Of a DNA stretch of 34,450 nt, positions 16,116-27,291 are shown piece by piece. This DNA is from Paracoccaceae bacterium. GTDB lineage: Bacteria; Pseudomonadota; Alphaproteobacteria; Rhodobacterales; Rhodobacteraceae. Under the pieces are notes generated by a model, which worked only from the letters and a program-made list of their open reading frames with translations, was not told the origin of the DNA and ran no database searches. Numbering within the stretch: the stretch's first letter is position 1; every line of letters starts with the position of its first letter. Location: contig JADLCV010000039.1 in NCBI GenBank assembly GCA_020846995.1, forward strand, positions 1 through 34,450, read 5' to 3'. The position numbers and the translations under genes were made by a program.

Positions 16116-16507
16116 GCCATGCCTCCCGCCCCGCGCCCCGCTGCCCTGCCCGCCCCTTAGCAGCCGCCCGCCCGTCGCGCCACCATCCAGCTCCCGCCCG
16201 GCCGGCGCCGACGCCCGCAGCCCGGCAAGGCGACCGCCGATCGCGACCAGACCCCGTCCCGCGGCCCTCGCCGCCGCGGCCGGCCTCTCCGGAGGGAAGA
16301 CGCGCATCCGTACCGGGGCATTATCGGACCCGGCACCCCGGGGTGCGACGCCATCCCGCGCAACCCGCCCCCGAGGTGGCGCGTGCCGCCGGGCGGAGTC
16401 GCCCCGGCGAGGATCCTCGCCCGCCCGCGCCAGCCCTCGCCCCGGCCACGTTCCTCCCCCGGGGGACGCGCGGCCGCCCCCGCGGGGCGCCGGCCGCCAC
16501 GGCCCGG
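16116..16507. other. Gap between fabD and fabG; palindrome, no gene seen
   Basis: No convincing coding sequence is seen; open frames here are GC-driven and lack ribosome sites or family features. A perfect 14-bp palindrome GCACCCCGGGGTGC lies at 16333-16346, just upstream (minus strand) of GATAAT at 16325-16320, which resembles a -10. If this is the fabG promoter, the palindrome overlaps its -35/spacer region and would be a repressor-type operator. This is inference. Confidence 0.4.
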
Positions 16508-17443
16508 CTAGAGGCTCCCCGCCGCCGCCCGCACCTCCTCGGCGGTGCCCACGGGCCGGGTTGCCGCGTCCCGCGCAATCCGCCGGATCATCCCCGAAAG
16601 CGCCCTGCCGGCGCCGATCTCCCAGAACTCGGTCACGCCCCGCGCGGCCATCCAGCCGACCGACTCGCGCCAGCGCACGACGCCCGTGACCTGGCGGACG
16701 AGCAGGCGGCGGATCTCGTCGGGCTCGCTCACCGCCGCCGCGAGCACGTTGGCCACGACCGGCACCCGCGGCCGGGCGATCGGCACCTCGGCGAGCGCCG
16801 CCGCCATGGCCTTCTCCGCGGGCGCCATCAGGGCGGAATGGAAGGGGGCCGAGACGGGCAGCATCAGCGCCCGCCTCGCCCCCCGGGCCCGGGCCAGCGC
16901 CACCGCCCGCTCGACCGCCGCCCGGTGGCCCGAGACCACGACCTGGGCAGGATCGTTGTCGTTCGCCGCCGCGCAGACCTCGGCCCCGGCGGCCTCGGCC
17001 GCGACCGCCGCCGCCTCCTCGAAGCCGAGCCCCAGCAGCGCCGCCATCGCCCCCTCGCCGACCGGCACGGCCGCCTGCATGGCCCGGCCGCGCAGCCGCA
17101 GCAGGCGCGCCGCATCGCCAAGGCCGAGCGCCCCGGCGGCGCAGAGCGCCGAATACTCCCCGAGCGAGTGGCCGGCGACGAAGGCCGACCGCGCCCTGAC
17201 CTCGACCCCCTCGGCCGCGAGCGCCGCGATCGCCGCCATCGAGGTCGCCATCAGCGCCGGCTGGGCATTCGCGGTCAGGGTCAGGGTCTCGGCCGCCCCT
17301 CCCCAGATCAGGGCCGAGAGCGGCTCGCCCAGCGCCTCGTCGACCTCGTCGAACACCGCCCGCGCCTCCGGCCATGCCTCGGCCAGATCGCGGCCCATGC
17401 CGATGACCTGGGCCCCCTGACCGGGAAAGACAAAGGCGCGCAT
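16508..17443 (-). CDS. fabD: Malonyl-CoA:ACP transacylase
   Basis: A 311-residue malonyl transferase that loads ACP. Motifs: FVFPGQGAQ (residues 4-12), nucleophile S93 in [11 protein letters not shown], and H202 in [10 protein letters not shown]. Two adjacent ATGs occur; I take the one at 17443 ([10 protein letters not shown]) because it is seven bases from AGGAGG, while 17446 is only four. It is divergent from rpsF across a 327-bp gap and is first in the fabD-fabG-acpP-x-fabF-mltG string. Confidence 0.97.
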   Translation of the reverse strand: MRAFVFPGQGAQVIGMGRDLAEAWPEARAVFDEVDEALGEPLSALIWGGAAETLTLTANAQPALMATSMAAIAALAAEGVEVRARSAFVAGHSLGEYSALCAAGALGLGDAARLLRLRGRAMQAAVPVGEGAMAALLGLGFEEAAAVAAEAAGAEVCAAANDNDPAQVVVSGHRAAVERAVALARARGARRALMLPVSAPFHSALMAPAEKAMAAALAEVPIARPRVPVVANVLAAAVSEPDEIRRLLVRQVTGVVRWRESVGWMAARGVTEFWEIGAGRALSGMIRRIARDAATRPVGTAEEVRAAAGSL

Positions 17444-17770
17444 CATCCGTCCTCCTCTGCGGCTGGCCCGCTTCTAGCAAGCGCGGGGCCCCCCGAAAAG
17501 GGCCGGCCGGCCCCCCTCCGCGCCCCGCGGCAGGGGCATTTGACGATGCCGCTCAAGGCCCTGCCCGCCGTTCCCGGGCCGGCGGCGCGGCCCGAGCGGT
17601 TGCCCCGCGGGCGATCCTCGGCCGCCCCGCGCGCGGCCCTTGCATCGCCCGCCCCGGCGGCTATAAGGCGGCGTCCTTCCGCAGGTCACGCAGCGGCGCA
17701 TCCTCTCCAGGGCGGGGCGGAAGGATTACCCGCCCCAGGAAGTGCGCCCGATACGGGATACCTCCTCCGC
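17444..17770. other. Divergent intergenic region fabD/rpsF
   Basis: This gap separates fabD (minus) from rpsF (plus) and carries the rpsF promoter described separately. The remainder is GC-rich with no supported gene; no clear fabD promoter pair was identified. Confidence 0.5.
17640..17667 (+). promoter_or_regulatory. Candidate promoter of rpsF-rpsR-rplI
   Basis: TTGCAT (17640-17645), 16-base spacer, TATAAG (17662-17667), about 104 bp before the rpsF start. The best -10 match in this region and well placed for a ribosomal operon. Confidence 0.65.
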
Positions 17771-18151
17771 ATGTCGCTCTACGAACATGTCTTCATCGCC
17801 CGCCAGGATCTCTCCAACGCCCAGGCCGAGGGGCTGATCGAGCACTTCGGCACCGTGCTCGCCGACAACGGCGGCAAGGTCGTCGCCTCGGAATACTGGG
17901 GCGTCAAGACCATGGCCTACAAGATCAACAAGAACCGCAAGGGGCACTACGCCTTCCTGCGCTCCGACGCCCCGCCCGCGGCGGTGCAGGAGATGGAGCG
18001 GCTCATGCACCTGCACGAGGACGTCATGCGCGTTCTCTCGGTGCGCGTCGAGGCCCACGAGGAAGGACCCTCGGCCCCGATGCAGAAGCGCGACGACCGC
18101 GACCGCGGCGACCGCGGCGACCGCGGCGACCGCTTCGATCGCCGCCGCTGA
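17771..18151 (+). CDS. rpsF: 30S ribosomal protein S6
   Basis: A 126-residue S6, binding 16S rRNA together with S18. The N-terminus [22 protein letters not shown] is canonical and the ATG at 17771 is the only start that gives it, although the Shine-Dalgarno is weak. The C-terminus is a charged tail of repeated D-R-G units ([18 protein letters not shown]) encoded by a short 9-bp tandem repeat, a kind of tail common in alphaproteobacterial S6. It leads the rpsF-rpsR-rplI operon with a 28-bp gap to rpsR. Confidence 0.98.
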   Translation: MSLYEHVFIARQDLSNAQAEGLIEHFGTVLADNGGKVVASEYWGVKTMAYKINKNRKGHYAFLRSDAPPAAVQEMERLMHLHEDVMRVLSVRVEAHEEGPSAPMQKRDDRDRGDRGDRGDRFDRRR

Positions 18152-18179
18152 TCCCCCGCGTCGAGCAAGGAACCAAGCC

Positions 18180-18407
18180 ATGGCCAACAAGCCCTTCTTC
18201 CGCCGCCGCAAGGTCTGCCCCTTCTCGGGCGAGAACGCGCCCAGGATCGACTACAAGGACGTCCGCCTCCTCCAGCGCTACATCTCCGAGCGGGGCAAGA
18301 TCGTGCCGTCGCGCATCACCGCCGTCTCGGCCAAGAAGCAGCGCGAACTCGCCACCGCGATCAAGCGCGCGCGCTTCCTCGCCCTTCTGCCCTACGCCGT
18401 GAAGTGA
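18180..18407 (+). CDS. rpsR: 30S ribosomal protein S18
   Basis: A 75-residue S18 that partners S6 on the small-subunit platform. Canonical sequence [27 protein letters not shown], ending [18 protein letters not shown] precedes the ATG. Second gene of the operon, 10 bp before rplI. Confidence 0.99.
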   Translation: MANKPFFRRRKVCPFSGENAPRIDYKDVRLLQRYISERGKIVPSRITAVSAKKQRELATAIKRARFLALLPYAVK

Positions 18408-18417
18408 GGAGAGCGCG

Positions 18418-18990
18418 ATGCAGGTGATCCTTCTCGAGCGCGTCGCCAAGCTCGGCCAGATGGGCGAGGTCGTGAACGTCCGCGACGGCTACGCCCGCAA
18501 CTTCCTCCTGCCCCAGGGCAAGGCGCTGCGCGCCACCGAGGCCAGCCGCAAGGTCTTCGAGGCCCGCAAGACCCAGCTCGAGGCGCGAAACCTCGAGACC
18601 CGCCGCGAGGCCGAGGCGGCCGCCGCCCGCCTCGACGGGCAGGCCTTCGTCATCATCCGCTCGGCCTCCGACACCGGCGCGCTCTACGGCTCGGTGACGA
18701 CGCGGGACGCCGCCGACGCGGCGACCGCCTCGGGCTTCGCACTCGCCCGCGGGCAGATCGTGCTCGACCGGCCGATCAAGGAACTCGGCCTCCACGTCGT
18801 CTCGGTCGTCCTCCATCCCGAGGTCTCGGTGCCGATCACCCTCAACGTCGCCCGCTCGGCCGACGAGGCCGCGCTCCAGGCCACGGGCAAGTCGATCCAG
18901 GACCTTGCCGCCGAGGCCGAGGCGGCGGCCGACCAGGAGGTCGCCCAGCTTCTCGACCAGATCGGCACGGCGGCGGGCGAGAACGCCTGA
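18418..18990 (+). CDS. rplI: 50S ribosomal protein L9
   Basis: A 190-residue L9 with the canonical N-terminal rRNA-binding domain ([39 protein letters not shown]), a connecting helix rich in Ala/Arg/Glu (residues 40-75) and the C-terminal domain ([18 protein letters not shown]). It is longer than the 149-residue E. coli protein by an acidic C-terminal extension typical of alphaproteobacteria. GAGGAG precedes the ATG. Followed by a terminator-like hairpin. Confidence 0.98.
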   Translation: MQVILLERVAKLGQMGEVVNVRDGYARNFLLPQGKALRATEASRKVFEARKTQLEARNLETRREAEAAAARLDGQAFVIIRSASDTGALYGSVTTRDAADAATASGFALARGQIVLDRPIKELGLHVVSVVLHPEVSVPITLNVARSADEAALQATGKSIQDLAAEAEAAADQEVAQLLDQIGTAAGENA

Positions 18991-19025
18991 GCCCTCCCGC
19001 GCCCCGACGGCCCCGCGTTCCCCGA

Positions 19026-19056
19026 GGGCCCGCGCAGGCCAGCCCGGCGCGGGCCC
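19026..19056 (+). terminator. Terminator-like hairpin after rplI
   Basis: A perfect 10-bp stem (19026-19035 with 19047-19056) and 11-base loop, 35 bp after the rplI stop, followed by a weak T-containing tail (GTCTTTCC at 19061-19068). Probable end of the rpsF operon transcript, separating it from dddP. Confidence 0.55.
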
Positions 19057-19186
19057 CGCGCGTCTTTCCGGCATCGCTCCGGCCGTGGCCCGCGGCGGGA
19101 ATGCGACGCCGGCTGTCGCCGGCAACGCTGCAGCCGATGGCCTCCGGCCCCATCCTGTCCGCACGTCGCACCGGGGGAGGGCCAGG

Positions 19187-20524
19187 ATGGCGGGACGGCC
19201 GCCGCGCAAGATCGACCCCGGCCGCGGCCTCCGCCTCGGCGACGGCACCCCGAACGACGCCGACCGGGTCGAGATCGGGCCGACCGCGCTCGCCTTCCGC
19301 GAATGGGAGGCAGCGGGCCTTGCCCTGCCCGACCTCGCGCGGATGCGCGAGTATCGCTGGCGGCGGCTGACCGCGGCGCTCGCGGCACAGGACATCGGCG
19401 GGCTCCTGCTCTTCGATCCCCTGAACATCCGCTACGCCACCGACACCACCAACATGCAGCTCTGGAACTCCCACAACCCGTTCCGCGCCGTGCTCCTCGC
19501 GGCCGACGGGCACATGGTGATCTGGGAGTATCGGCAGGCGCCCTTCCTTGTCGCCCACAACCCCCTCGTCGCCGAGGTCCGGCACGGCGCCTCGTTCTTC
19601 TACAACGTCTGCGGCGACCGCACCGAGATCGACGCGCGCGCCTTCGCGGGCCAGGTCGGCGAGGTCATGCGTGCCCATGCCGGCGGGAACCGCCGCCTCG
19701 CCGTCGACAAGATCATGGTCCACGGCCTCCGCGCGCTCGAACAGGCGGGCCTCACGGTGCTCGAGGGCGAGGTCGTGACCGAGCGCGTCCGCGCCATCAA
19801 GGGCGAGGACGAGATCCTCGCCATGCGCTGCGCCCATCACGCCTGCGAGACGGCGGTGGCCGAGATGGAGGCCTTCGCCCGCGCCGAGGTGCCGAAGGGA
19901 CGGACGAGCGAGGACGCGATCTGGGCCGAGTTGCACGCCGCCAACATCCGCCGCGGCGGCGAGTGGATCGAGACCCGCCTTCTCACCTCGGGGCCGCGGA
20001 CCAACCCGTGGTTCAAGGAATGCGGGCCGCGGATCGTCGGCACGAACGAGATCGTCGCCTTCGATACCGACCTCATCGGCTGCTACGGCATCTGCATCGA
20101 CATCAGCCGGACGTGGTGGATGGGCCCGGCGCGGCCGACGAACGCCATGGTCGCGGCCTTCCGCCATGCCCTCGACCACATCGCCTCGCACAAGGAGGGG
20201 CTGCGCCCGGGGGTCAGCGTGCGCGACCTCGTCTTCGGCGGCCACGAGCTTGCCCCCGAATACCAGGCCCAGAAATACTCCTGCAAGATGCACGGGGTCG
20301 GGCTCTGCGACGAATGGCCCTTCGTGCCCTACCCCGGCGGCTGGGCCGAGGGCGCCTTCGACGTCGTCATCGAGCCCGGCATGGTCATCTGCGTCGAGGC
20401 GCTGGTCAGCCCCGAGGGCGGGGACTTCTCGATCAAGCTCGAGGACCAGGTTCTTGTCACCGCCACCGGGACCGAGACCCTGACGCGCTATCCTTTCGAC
20501 CCCGCCCTCGCGGGCCTCGCCTGA
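19187..20524 (+). CDS. dddP: DMSP lyase DddP (M24 metallopeptidase fold)
   Basis: A 445-residue DddP, which cleaves dimethylsulfoniopropionate to DMS and acrylate using a creatinase/M24 fold with two iron ions. The sequence follows Roseobacter DddP closely: [20 protein letters not shown] at the start, [51 protein letters not shown]. Metal ligands D293, D295, D305, H369, E404, E419 and catalytic D375 are present, each exactly two residues before the numbers I recall for the Ruegeria lacuscaerulensis enzyme (295, 297, 307, 371, 406, 421; 377); W93 and Y364 also fit. Ordinary Xaa-Pro peptidases would not share these flanks. ATG at 19187 has GGGGGAGGG upstream. No DMSP-related neighbours; it lies between the rpsF operon and hisI, overlapping the hisI 3' end by 37 bp. 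Confidence 0.95.
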   Translation: MAGRPPRKIDPGRGLRLGDGTPNDADRVEIGPTALAFREWEAAGLALPDLARMREYRWRRLTAALAAQDIGGLLLFDPLNIRYATDTTNMQLWNSHNPFRAVLLAADGHMVIWEYRQAPFLVAHNPLVAEVRHGASFFYNVCGDRTEIDARAFAGQVGEVMRAHAGGNRRLAVDKIMVHGLRALEQAGLTVLEGEVVTERVRAIKGEDEILAMRCAHHACETAVAEMEAFARAEVPKGRTSEDAIWAELHAANIRRGGEWIETRLLTSGPRTNPWFKECGPRIVGTNEIVAFDTDLIGCYGICIDISRTWWMGPARPTNAMVAAFRHALDHIASHKEGLRPGVSVRDLVFGGHELAPEYQAQKYSCKMHGVGLCDEWPFVPYPGGWAEGAFDVVIEPGMVICVEALVSPEGGDFSIKLEDQVLVTATGTETLTRYPFDPALAGLA

Positions 20525-20922
20525 CCGCGGCGCGCACCGGCCGGGCGCGGGGCCGCTGGTTCGGGCGTCGCCGGCTCGGGGGCCGCGACCTCGGCGCCAG
20601 CGCGGACGGCGGTGAAAAAGCAGCTGCGCGCGCCCGTGTGGCAGGCCGGCCCGGTCTGGGCGAGGACGACGAGGAGGCTGTCGCGGTCGCAGTCCAGCCG
20701 GAACTCGACCAGACGCTGGCGGTGCCCGCTGGTCCTGCCCTTGACCCAGAGCTCGCCCCGCGAGCGCGAGAAGTAGGTCACCTCGCCCGTGGCGAGCGTG
20801 CGCGCCACCGCTTCGGCGTTCATCCACGCCACCATCAGGACCTCGCCCGTGGCATGGTCCTGGGCCACGGCAGGAATCAGCCCGCCGGCGTCGTAGCGAA
20901 GCGTCGCGGGGTCGAAGTCCAT
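20488..20922 (-). CDS. hisI: Phosphoribosyl-AMP cyclohydrolase
   Basis: A 144-residue HisI that opens the purine ring of phosphoribosyl-AMP in histidine synthesis. Metal-binding signatures are present: DCDRD (residues 77-81), C94 in GPACHTG and C101 in RSCFF, with the conserved [17 protein letters not shown] before them. The core ends near residue 108; a 36-residue Pro/Ala/Arg-rich tail follows and its last codons run antisense inside the end of dddP. The ATG at 20922 gives the family start [19 protein letters not shown]. Divergent from the downstream-coordinate scaffold gene. Confidence 0.96.
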   Translation of the reverse strand: MDFDPATLRYDAGGLIPAVAQDHATGEVLMVAWMNAEAVARTLATGEVTYFSRSRGELWVKGRTSGHRQRLVEFRLDCDRDSLLVVLAQTGPACHTGARSCFFTAVRAGAEVAAPEPATPEPAAPRPAGARRGQARPARAGSKG

Positions 20923-20991
20923 GGGCGGGCTCCTTGGCAAAGGCAGGCAGCCGGGACTATCTATTCCCCGACCCCTGCCGCCGGAAGGCCG

Positions 20992-21444
20992 ATGACCGCC
21001 GAGACCGACCTCATCAAGCTCTACTCCGGGCGCATCCTCGCGCTCGCGGCCGACATCCCCCACCTCGGGCGCCTCGCGGCGCCAATGGCCAGCGTCCGGC
21101 GCCGCTCTCCCCTCTGCGGCTCGACCGTCACCGTCGATCTCGACGTCAGCGACGGGCGCATCAGCCGCTTCGCCCAGGACGTCCGGGCCTGCGCCCTCGG
21201 CCAGGCGTCGGCGGCGGTCGTCGGGGCGGTCGCGCCCGGGCGCACGCGGGGCGAGATCGACCGCGCGCTCGCCGAACTCCGGGCGATGCTGAAGGAGGGC
21301 GGCCCCCCGCCCTCGCCTCCCTTCGAGGGGCTCGCCGTCCTCGAACCCGCGCGCGACTACCGCAACCGCCATGCCTCGATCCTTCTCGCCCTCGAGGCGA
21401 CGGCCGAGGCGATGGCGGCGGCCGAGGCCCGTCCCGGCGAGTGA
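20992..21444 (+). CDS. Iron-sulfur cluster scaffold-like protein (NifU N-terminal/IscU family)
   Basis: A 150-residue protein of the IscU/NifU N-terminal fold. It has the first two conserved cysteines, C42 in PLCGSTV and C67 in ACALGQAS, but at the third position, where IscU has H-C-S, it reads [11 protein letters not shown] with A128. So it lacks a full cluster ligand set. A similar protein is common in Rhodobacterales as I recall, so it is probably a conserved variant rather than a recent loss. The ATG at 20992 is the best start. A role in cluster assembly or delivery is family inference only. Confidence 0.8.
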   Translation: MTAETDLIKLYSGRILALAADIPHLGRLAAPMASVRRRSPLCGSTVTVDLDVSDGRISRFAQDVRACALGQASAAVVGAVAPGRTRGEIDRALAELRAMLKEGGPPPSPPFEGLAVLEPARDYRNRHASILLALEATAEAMAAAEARPGE

Positions 21445-21711
21445 CGGCGGGCGCCGCGACGACGCCGGCACGGCGCCCGCGCGCCCCAGGCGCCCCAGGC
21501 ACGGGCCCGACGCGCGGGCGCGCACTCTCTCGCCGCAGGCGCCCGCAAGGTGGCGCTCCCGCGTCCTCGCCGGGACCGCGGGGTTGGCTGGGCGTGCCCG
21601 TCCCCGTCCGCCGGCACCTCGCCGCGCCGCCCCGCTCCCGGGGACCTCGCCGCGGGGCCGCCGCCGACCGGCCGGCGCGCGCGGCCCGGCCGCGCCGGCG
21701 GCCCGACCGCG
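21445..21711. other. GC-rich convergent gap, no gene seen
   Basis: Between the NifU-like gene (plus) and the terminator of the small SOS-type unit (minus). Very GC-rich with short direct GGCGCCCCA-type repeats near 21480-21500; no ORF with a ribosome site and no recognisable family were found. Confidence 0.5.
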
Positions 21712-21747
21712 AAAAAGAACCGCCGCGCACCCGGGGGGTGGCGGCGG
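21712..21747 (-). terminator. Rho-independent terminator of the small SOS-type unit
   Basis: On the minus strand CCGCCGC-CACCC-CCC-GGGTG-C-GCGGCGG forms a 12-bp stem with one bulged C and a 3-base loop, followed by TTCTTTTT (21719-21712). It lies about 100 bp beyond the stop of the 41-residue ORF and closes that transcription unit. Confidence 0.8.
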
Positions 21748-21846
21748 CAAGGAGGGTCCCGGAACAGCTCCGGCAGGACGCGGCGGGAACGGGCAGGAAC
21801 CCGCGCGCGGGGGGCAGAGGGCCGGACGGAGGACCGCAGGCAGAAC

Positions 21847-21972
21847 TCAGAGGCCGGCGGCGAGATGGAGCGCCGCGGCGAGGAGGACGAAAAGCGCCGC
21901 GGCGCCGACCGCATCGCCCATGAGACGGGCCCCTGCGGGGTGGGCTGCGGCATCGGCGGAACGGTCGGACAT
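21847..21972 (-). CDS. Putative SOS-induced 41-residue membrane micropeptide
   Basis: A short ORF supported by context rather than similarity. It encodes 41 residues: a polar N-terminus (MSDRSADAAAHPAGARLMGD) and a hydrophobic C-terminal helix, residues 21-41 (AVGAAALFVLLAAALHLAAGL), enough for one membrane span. A strong AAGGGGAGG sits 6 bases before the ATG. Upstream lie a perfect GTTC-N7-GTTC LexA box and TTGACA; downstream a clear terminator, so it is a monocistronic unit of roughly 300 bases. I do not recognise the family. By size, topology and regulation it resembles SOS-induced inner-membrane peptides such as Caulobacter SidA/DidA (division inhibitors) or E. coli TisB (toxin); which, if either, is unknown. 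It lies just downstream of recG. Confidence 0.65.
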   Translation of the reverse strand: MSDRSADAAAHPAGARLMGDAVGAAALFVLLAAALHLAAGL

Positions 21973-22021
21973 CACGGCCTCCCCTTCGTGTTGCTGATCT
22001 GTTCTCATGATTCCTGCGCGA

Positions 22022-22042
22022 TGTCAAGAACATTTGCCGAAC
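22022..22042 (-). promoter_or_regulatory. LexA (SOS) box abutting a -35 element
   Basis: GAAC-N7-GAAC on plus (22028-22031 and 22039-22042), i.e. GTTC-N7-GTTC on minus, the established alphaproteobacterial LexA operator. The minus-strand TTGACA (22027-22022) follows it directly, so bound LexA would block polymerase. The box ends 56 bp before the ATG of the 41-residue ORF. The -10 is not clear (GAACAG at 17-base spacing). A GANTC site (22009-22013), the CcrM methylation target, lies in the spacer. Confidence 0.8.
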
Positions 22043-22103
22043 AGTGCCGCCGTTCCCGCCCGTCGACCGGCGGCCGAGGTCACGTCTCGCCCCCGACCCG
22101 GAT

Positions 22104-24194
22104 CTAGCCCACGCCGAGAAGCCGGATAGCCTTCTCCTGCTCGGTCAGCCACAGCAGGATGCGCGCCGCCCGCCCGCGCGGACGCTCGAGGGCGGGGTCC
22201 TCGGCAAGCAGCCGGCGGGCGTCGGTCTGGGCGATCGCCATCAGGCCGGCGTGACGCTCGAGGTCGGCGATGCGGAAGCGCGGCAGGCCCGACTGGGCGG
22301 TGCCGATGAGGTCGCCCGCGCCGCGCATGGCCAGATCCTCCTCGGCAAGGCGGAAGCCGTCCTCGCTGTCGCGCAGGAGGGTGAGGCGCCGGCGCGCCGC
22401 CGGGCCGAGCGGGGAGGAATAGAGGAGAAGGCAGGTCGAGGCTGCGGCACCCCGCCCCACCCTTCCTCGCAGTTGGTGAAGCTGGGCCAGCCCGAAGTGC
22501 TCGGCCCCCTCGATGACCATGATCGAGGCCTCGGGCACGTTCACCCCGACCTCGATCACGGTCGTCGCGACAAGGACGCGCGTCTTCCCGGCGACGAAGC
22601 GGGCCATGGCGGCATCCTTCTCGGGCCCCGGCAGCTGGCCGTGGACCAGCCCCACCACGCCCTCGCCCAGGGCCGCGCAAAGGGCGGCGTGGCGCTCCTC
22701 GGCGGCGGTCAGGTCGACGGCCTCGCTCTCCTCGACCAGCGGACAGACCCAGTAGGCCTGGCGGCCGGCGGCGACGGCGCGGGCAAGATGGGCGACGACC
22801 TCGCCCAGCCTTTCGCCCGCGACCAGCCGCGTCGTGACCGGCTGGCGCCCGGGCGGCTTCTCGTCAAGGAGCGAGACGTCCATGTCGCCGTACTGGGCGA
22901 GCGCGAGGCTGCGCGGGATCGGCGTCGCCGTCATCACGAGGACGTCGGGCGCGGCGCCCTTGGCGGCAAGCTCCATCCGCTGGGTGACGCCGAAGCGGTG
23001 CTGCTCGTCGATGACCGCGAGCCGCAGATCGGCGAACGCGATCTCGCGCTGGAAGAGCGCGTGCGTGCCGATGACGATCTGCGCCTGCCCGGAGGCGATG
23101 AGGGCGAGCTTCGCGACCCGCTCGGCGCCCTTGTCGCGGCCGGTCAGAAGCTCGATCCCGACCCCGGCGGCGGCGGCCAGCGGCGCGAGACCCTCGGCAT
23201 GCTGGCGGGCGAGAATCTCGGTCGGCGCCATCAGCGCCCCCTGCCCGCCCGCCTCGACCGCGACGAGCAGCGCGAGCAGCGCCACGAGCGTCTTGCCCGC
23301 CCCGACGTCACCCTGCAGGAGGCGGTTCATGCGCTGGTCGCCGGCCATGTCGGCCGCGATCTCGGCCAGCGTGCGAAGCTGCGCCGCCGTCGGCCGGTAG
23401 GGCAGCGCCGCCAGCACGCGCGCCTGAAGGACGCCGCTGCCCCGGCTCGACCGCCCCTTGCCGCGGCGGATCGCGACGCGCGCGAGCGCGAGCGTCAGCT
23501 GGTGGGCGAGGAGTTCGTCATAGGCAAGCCGGCGGCGGGCGGGATCGGAGGGGGCGAAGGCCTGCGGCCCCGCGGGCCGGTGCGCGGCCATGACCGCCGC
23601 CCGCCAGCCCGGCCAGCCCTCGCGCCCGAGCAGCGGCCCGTCGATCCACTCCGGGAGTTCTGGGGCGCGGGCGAGGGCTCCGGCGACGGCCTTCGCCACC
23701 TGCTTCTGGCTCAGCCCCGCGGTCAGGGGATAGACGGGCTCGAAGGCCGGCAGCGCCGCCGCCTCCTCGGGCCTCAGCACATGGTCGGGATGGACGATCT
23801 GGGCGACGCCGTCGTAAAGCTCGAGCCGGCCCGACACGAGCCGCCGCTGTCCGGTCGGCAGCAGGCGCAGCAACGGCTCGCCGCGGGCGCGGAACCAGAC
23901 GAGGAAGAACTCGGTCGCGGCGTCGGTGACGAGGACGCGGTAGGGCCCGGTCGGCCGCTGCGGCGGCCGGTGGGGCCCGACCGTGACCTCGAGCGTGACG
24001 AGGGCCGGCGGCACGACCTCGCGGATCGAATCGACCCGCCGGCGGTCCAGCCCCGAGCCCGGCAGCAGGAAGATGAGGTCGCGCGGGCGGGTGACGTCGA
24101 GCGCCGCGAAGAGACGGGCGCTGCGGGGGCCGACGCCCGCGATCGTCTCCACCGGCGCGAAGAGCGGGTAGAGGATTTCCGGCCGCCCGCCCAC
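22104..24194 (-). CDS. recG: ATP-dependent DNA helicase RecG
   Basis: A 696-residue RecG, which reverses stalled forks and processes branched DNA. The N-terminal wedge (OB) domain covers about residues 60-140; the helicase part has Walker A LLQGDVGAGKT (K301), APTEILA (323-329), the DEQH box VIDEQHRFG (396-399), TATPIPRS, and the C-terminal LHQLRGRVGRG and MRGAGDLIGTAQSG motifs. The start is a GTG at 24194, three bases after the ligA stop, indicating translational coupling. Full family length. Followed by the SOS-type micropeptide unit. Confidence 0.97.
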   Translation of the reverse strand: MGGRPEILYPLFAPVETIAGVGPRSARLFAALDVTRPRDLIFLLPGSGLDRRRVDSIREVVPPALVTLEVTVGPHRPPQRPTGPYRVLVTDAATEFFLVWFRARGEPLLRLLPTGQRRLVSGRLELYDGVAQIVHPDHVLRPEEAAALPAFEPVYPLTAGLSQKQVAKAVAGALARAPELPEWIDGPLLGREGWPGWRAAVMAAHRPAGPQAFAPSDPARRRLAYDELLAHQLTLALARVAIRRGKGRSSRGSGVLQARVLAALPYRPTAAQLRTLAEIAADMAGDQRMNRLLQGDVGAGKTLVALLALLVAVEAGGQGALMAPTEILARQHAEGLAPLAAAAGVGIELLTGRDKGAERVAKLALIASGQAQIVIGTHALFQREIAFADLRLAVIDEQHRFGVTQRMELAAKGAAPDVLVMTATPIPRSLALAQYGDMDVSLLDEKPPGRQPVTTRLVAGERLGEVVAHLARAVAAGRQAYWVCPLVEESEAVDLTAAEERHAALCAALGEGVVGLVHGQLPGPEKDAAMARFVAGKTRVLVATTVIEVGVNVPEASIMVIEGAEHFGLAQLHQLRGRVGRGAAASTCLLLYSSPLGPAARRRLTLLRDSEDGFRLAEEDLAMRGAGDLIGTAQSGLPRFRIADLERHAGLMAIAQTDARRLLAEDPALERPRGRAARILLWLTEQEKAIRLLGVG

Positions 24195-24197
24195 CCC

Positions 24198-26506
<2,309 letters not shown>

Positions 26507-26606
26507 GCCCCCTCGACGGCGCGGGCGCGAGAGGGCGAGGACGGTGGCCCTCCGCCCGGCCCGCCGGGTCCGCAGCCGCGAAGGCACGGCGTGGCGTCGC
26601 GCCCCC

Positions 26607-27290
26607 GCGGCCCGTCCGCGCCTTCCCCGGAGCAGGCGCCGCCGCGCCACGACTCACGGGGTCCGTCCGTGGCTCCCCGGGAGCGGACGCCGGCCCGTCC
26701 GTCCGTGGCTCCCCGGGAGCGGACGCCGGCCCGTCCGGCCGGGGCGCTCCCGCCCCCAGGGCCGGAGCGGTCGGCCGGCGACCCGTCCCCCGGAGGGGTT
26801 GCGCCGAGGCCCGCCCCGCGCGGGGCCCGGGGTCCGCCCTGCGCGGGGCGGAGACGGCGGCCGCCCTCGGGCGCGTCCCCGGCCGCGGCCCCCGGGGGCG
26901 GCACCCGGCCCCGGCCCCGCGCCGCGGCGCCCCGGCCCCACGCCGCGGCGCCCGGGGCCCGTCCGCGGCCTTCCCGGGGCAGGCGCCGCCGGGCCGCGAC
27001 TCACGCGGGCCGTCCGTGGCTCCCCGGGAGCACGCGGCGCCCCACCCGGCCGGGGCGCTCGCGCCCCGGGGGCCGGAGCGGTCGGCCGGCGCCCCGTCCC
27101 CCGCAGGGGTTGCGCCGGGGCCCGCCCCGCGCGGGGCGGAGACGGCGGCCGCCCGCGGGCGCGTCCCCGGCCGGGGCCCCCGGAGGCGGCACCCGGCCCC
27201 GGCCGCGCGTCCCCGCACCCGGGGCCCGGCCGCTGATCCCCCGGAGCGGGCGCCGGTCCGCCCGGCCGGGGCGCTCGCACCCCGCCCCGG
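26607..27290. repeat. Extremely GC-rich imperfect repeat tract between ligA and ctrA
   Basis: About 680 bp of near-pure G/C sequence. A perfect 36-bp tandem duplication occupies 26665-26700 and 26701-26736. A larger unit recurs: GGCCGGGGCGCTC is at 26737, 27048 and 27264, and the GGCCGGAGCGGTCGGCCGGC block at 26760 and 27071, so two imperfect copies lie about 311 bp apart with a third partial copy. Open frames cross it on both strands, but they give only Ala/Pro/Gly/Arg strings and lack ribosome sites, so I treat it as non-coding. Confidence 0.75.
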
Positions 27291-27291
27291 C

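Noticed and set aside
18095-18148. Short tandem repeat (CGCGGCGAC units) as a separate element
   Set aside because: It encodes the charged C-terminal tail of ribosomal protein S6 and is common in relatives.
19187-20524. Annotation of dddP as a generic Xaa-Pro aminopeptidase
   Set aside because: The fold is M24, but the flanking sequence and the complete DddP residue set with constant offset fit DMSP lyase much better.
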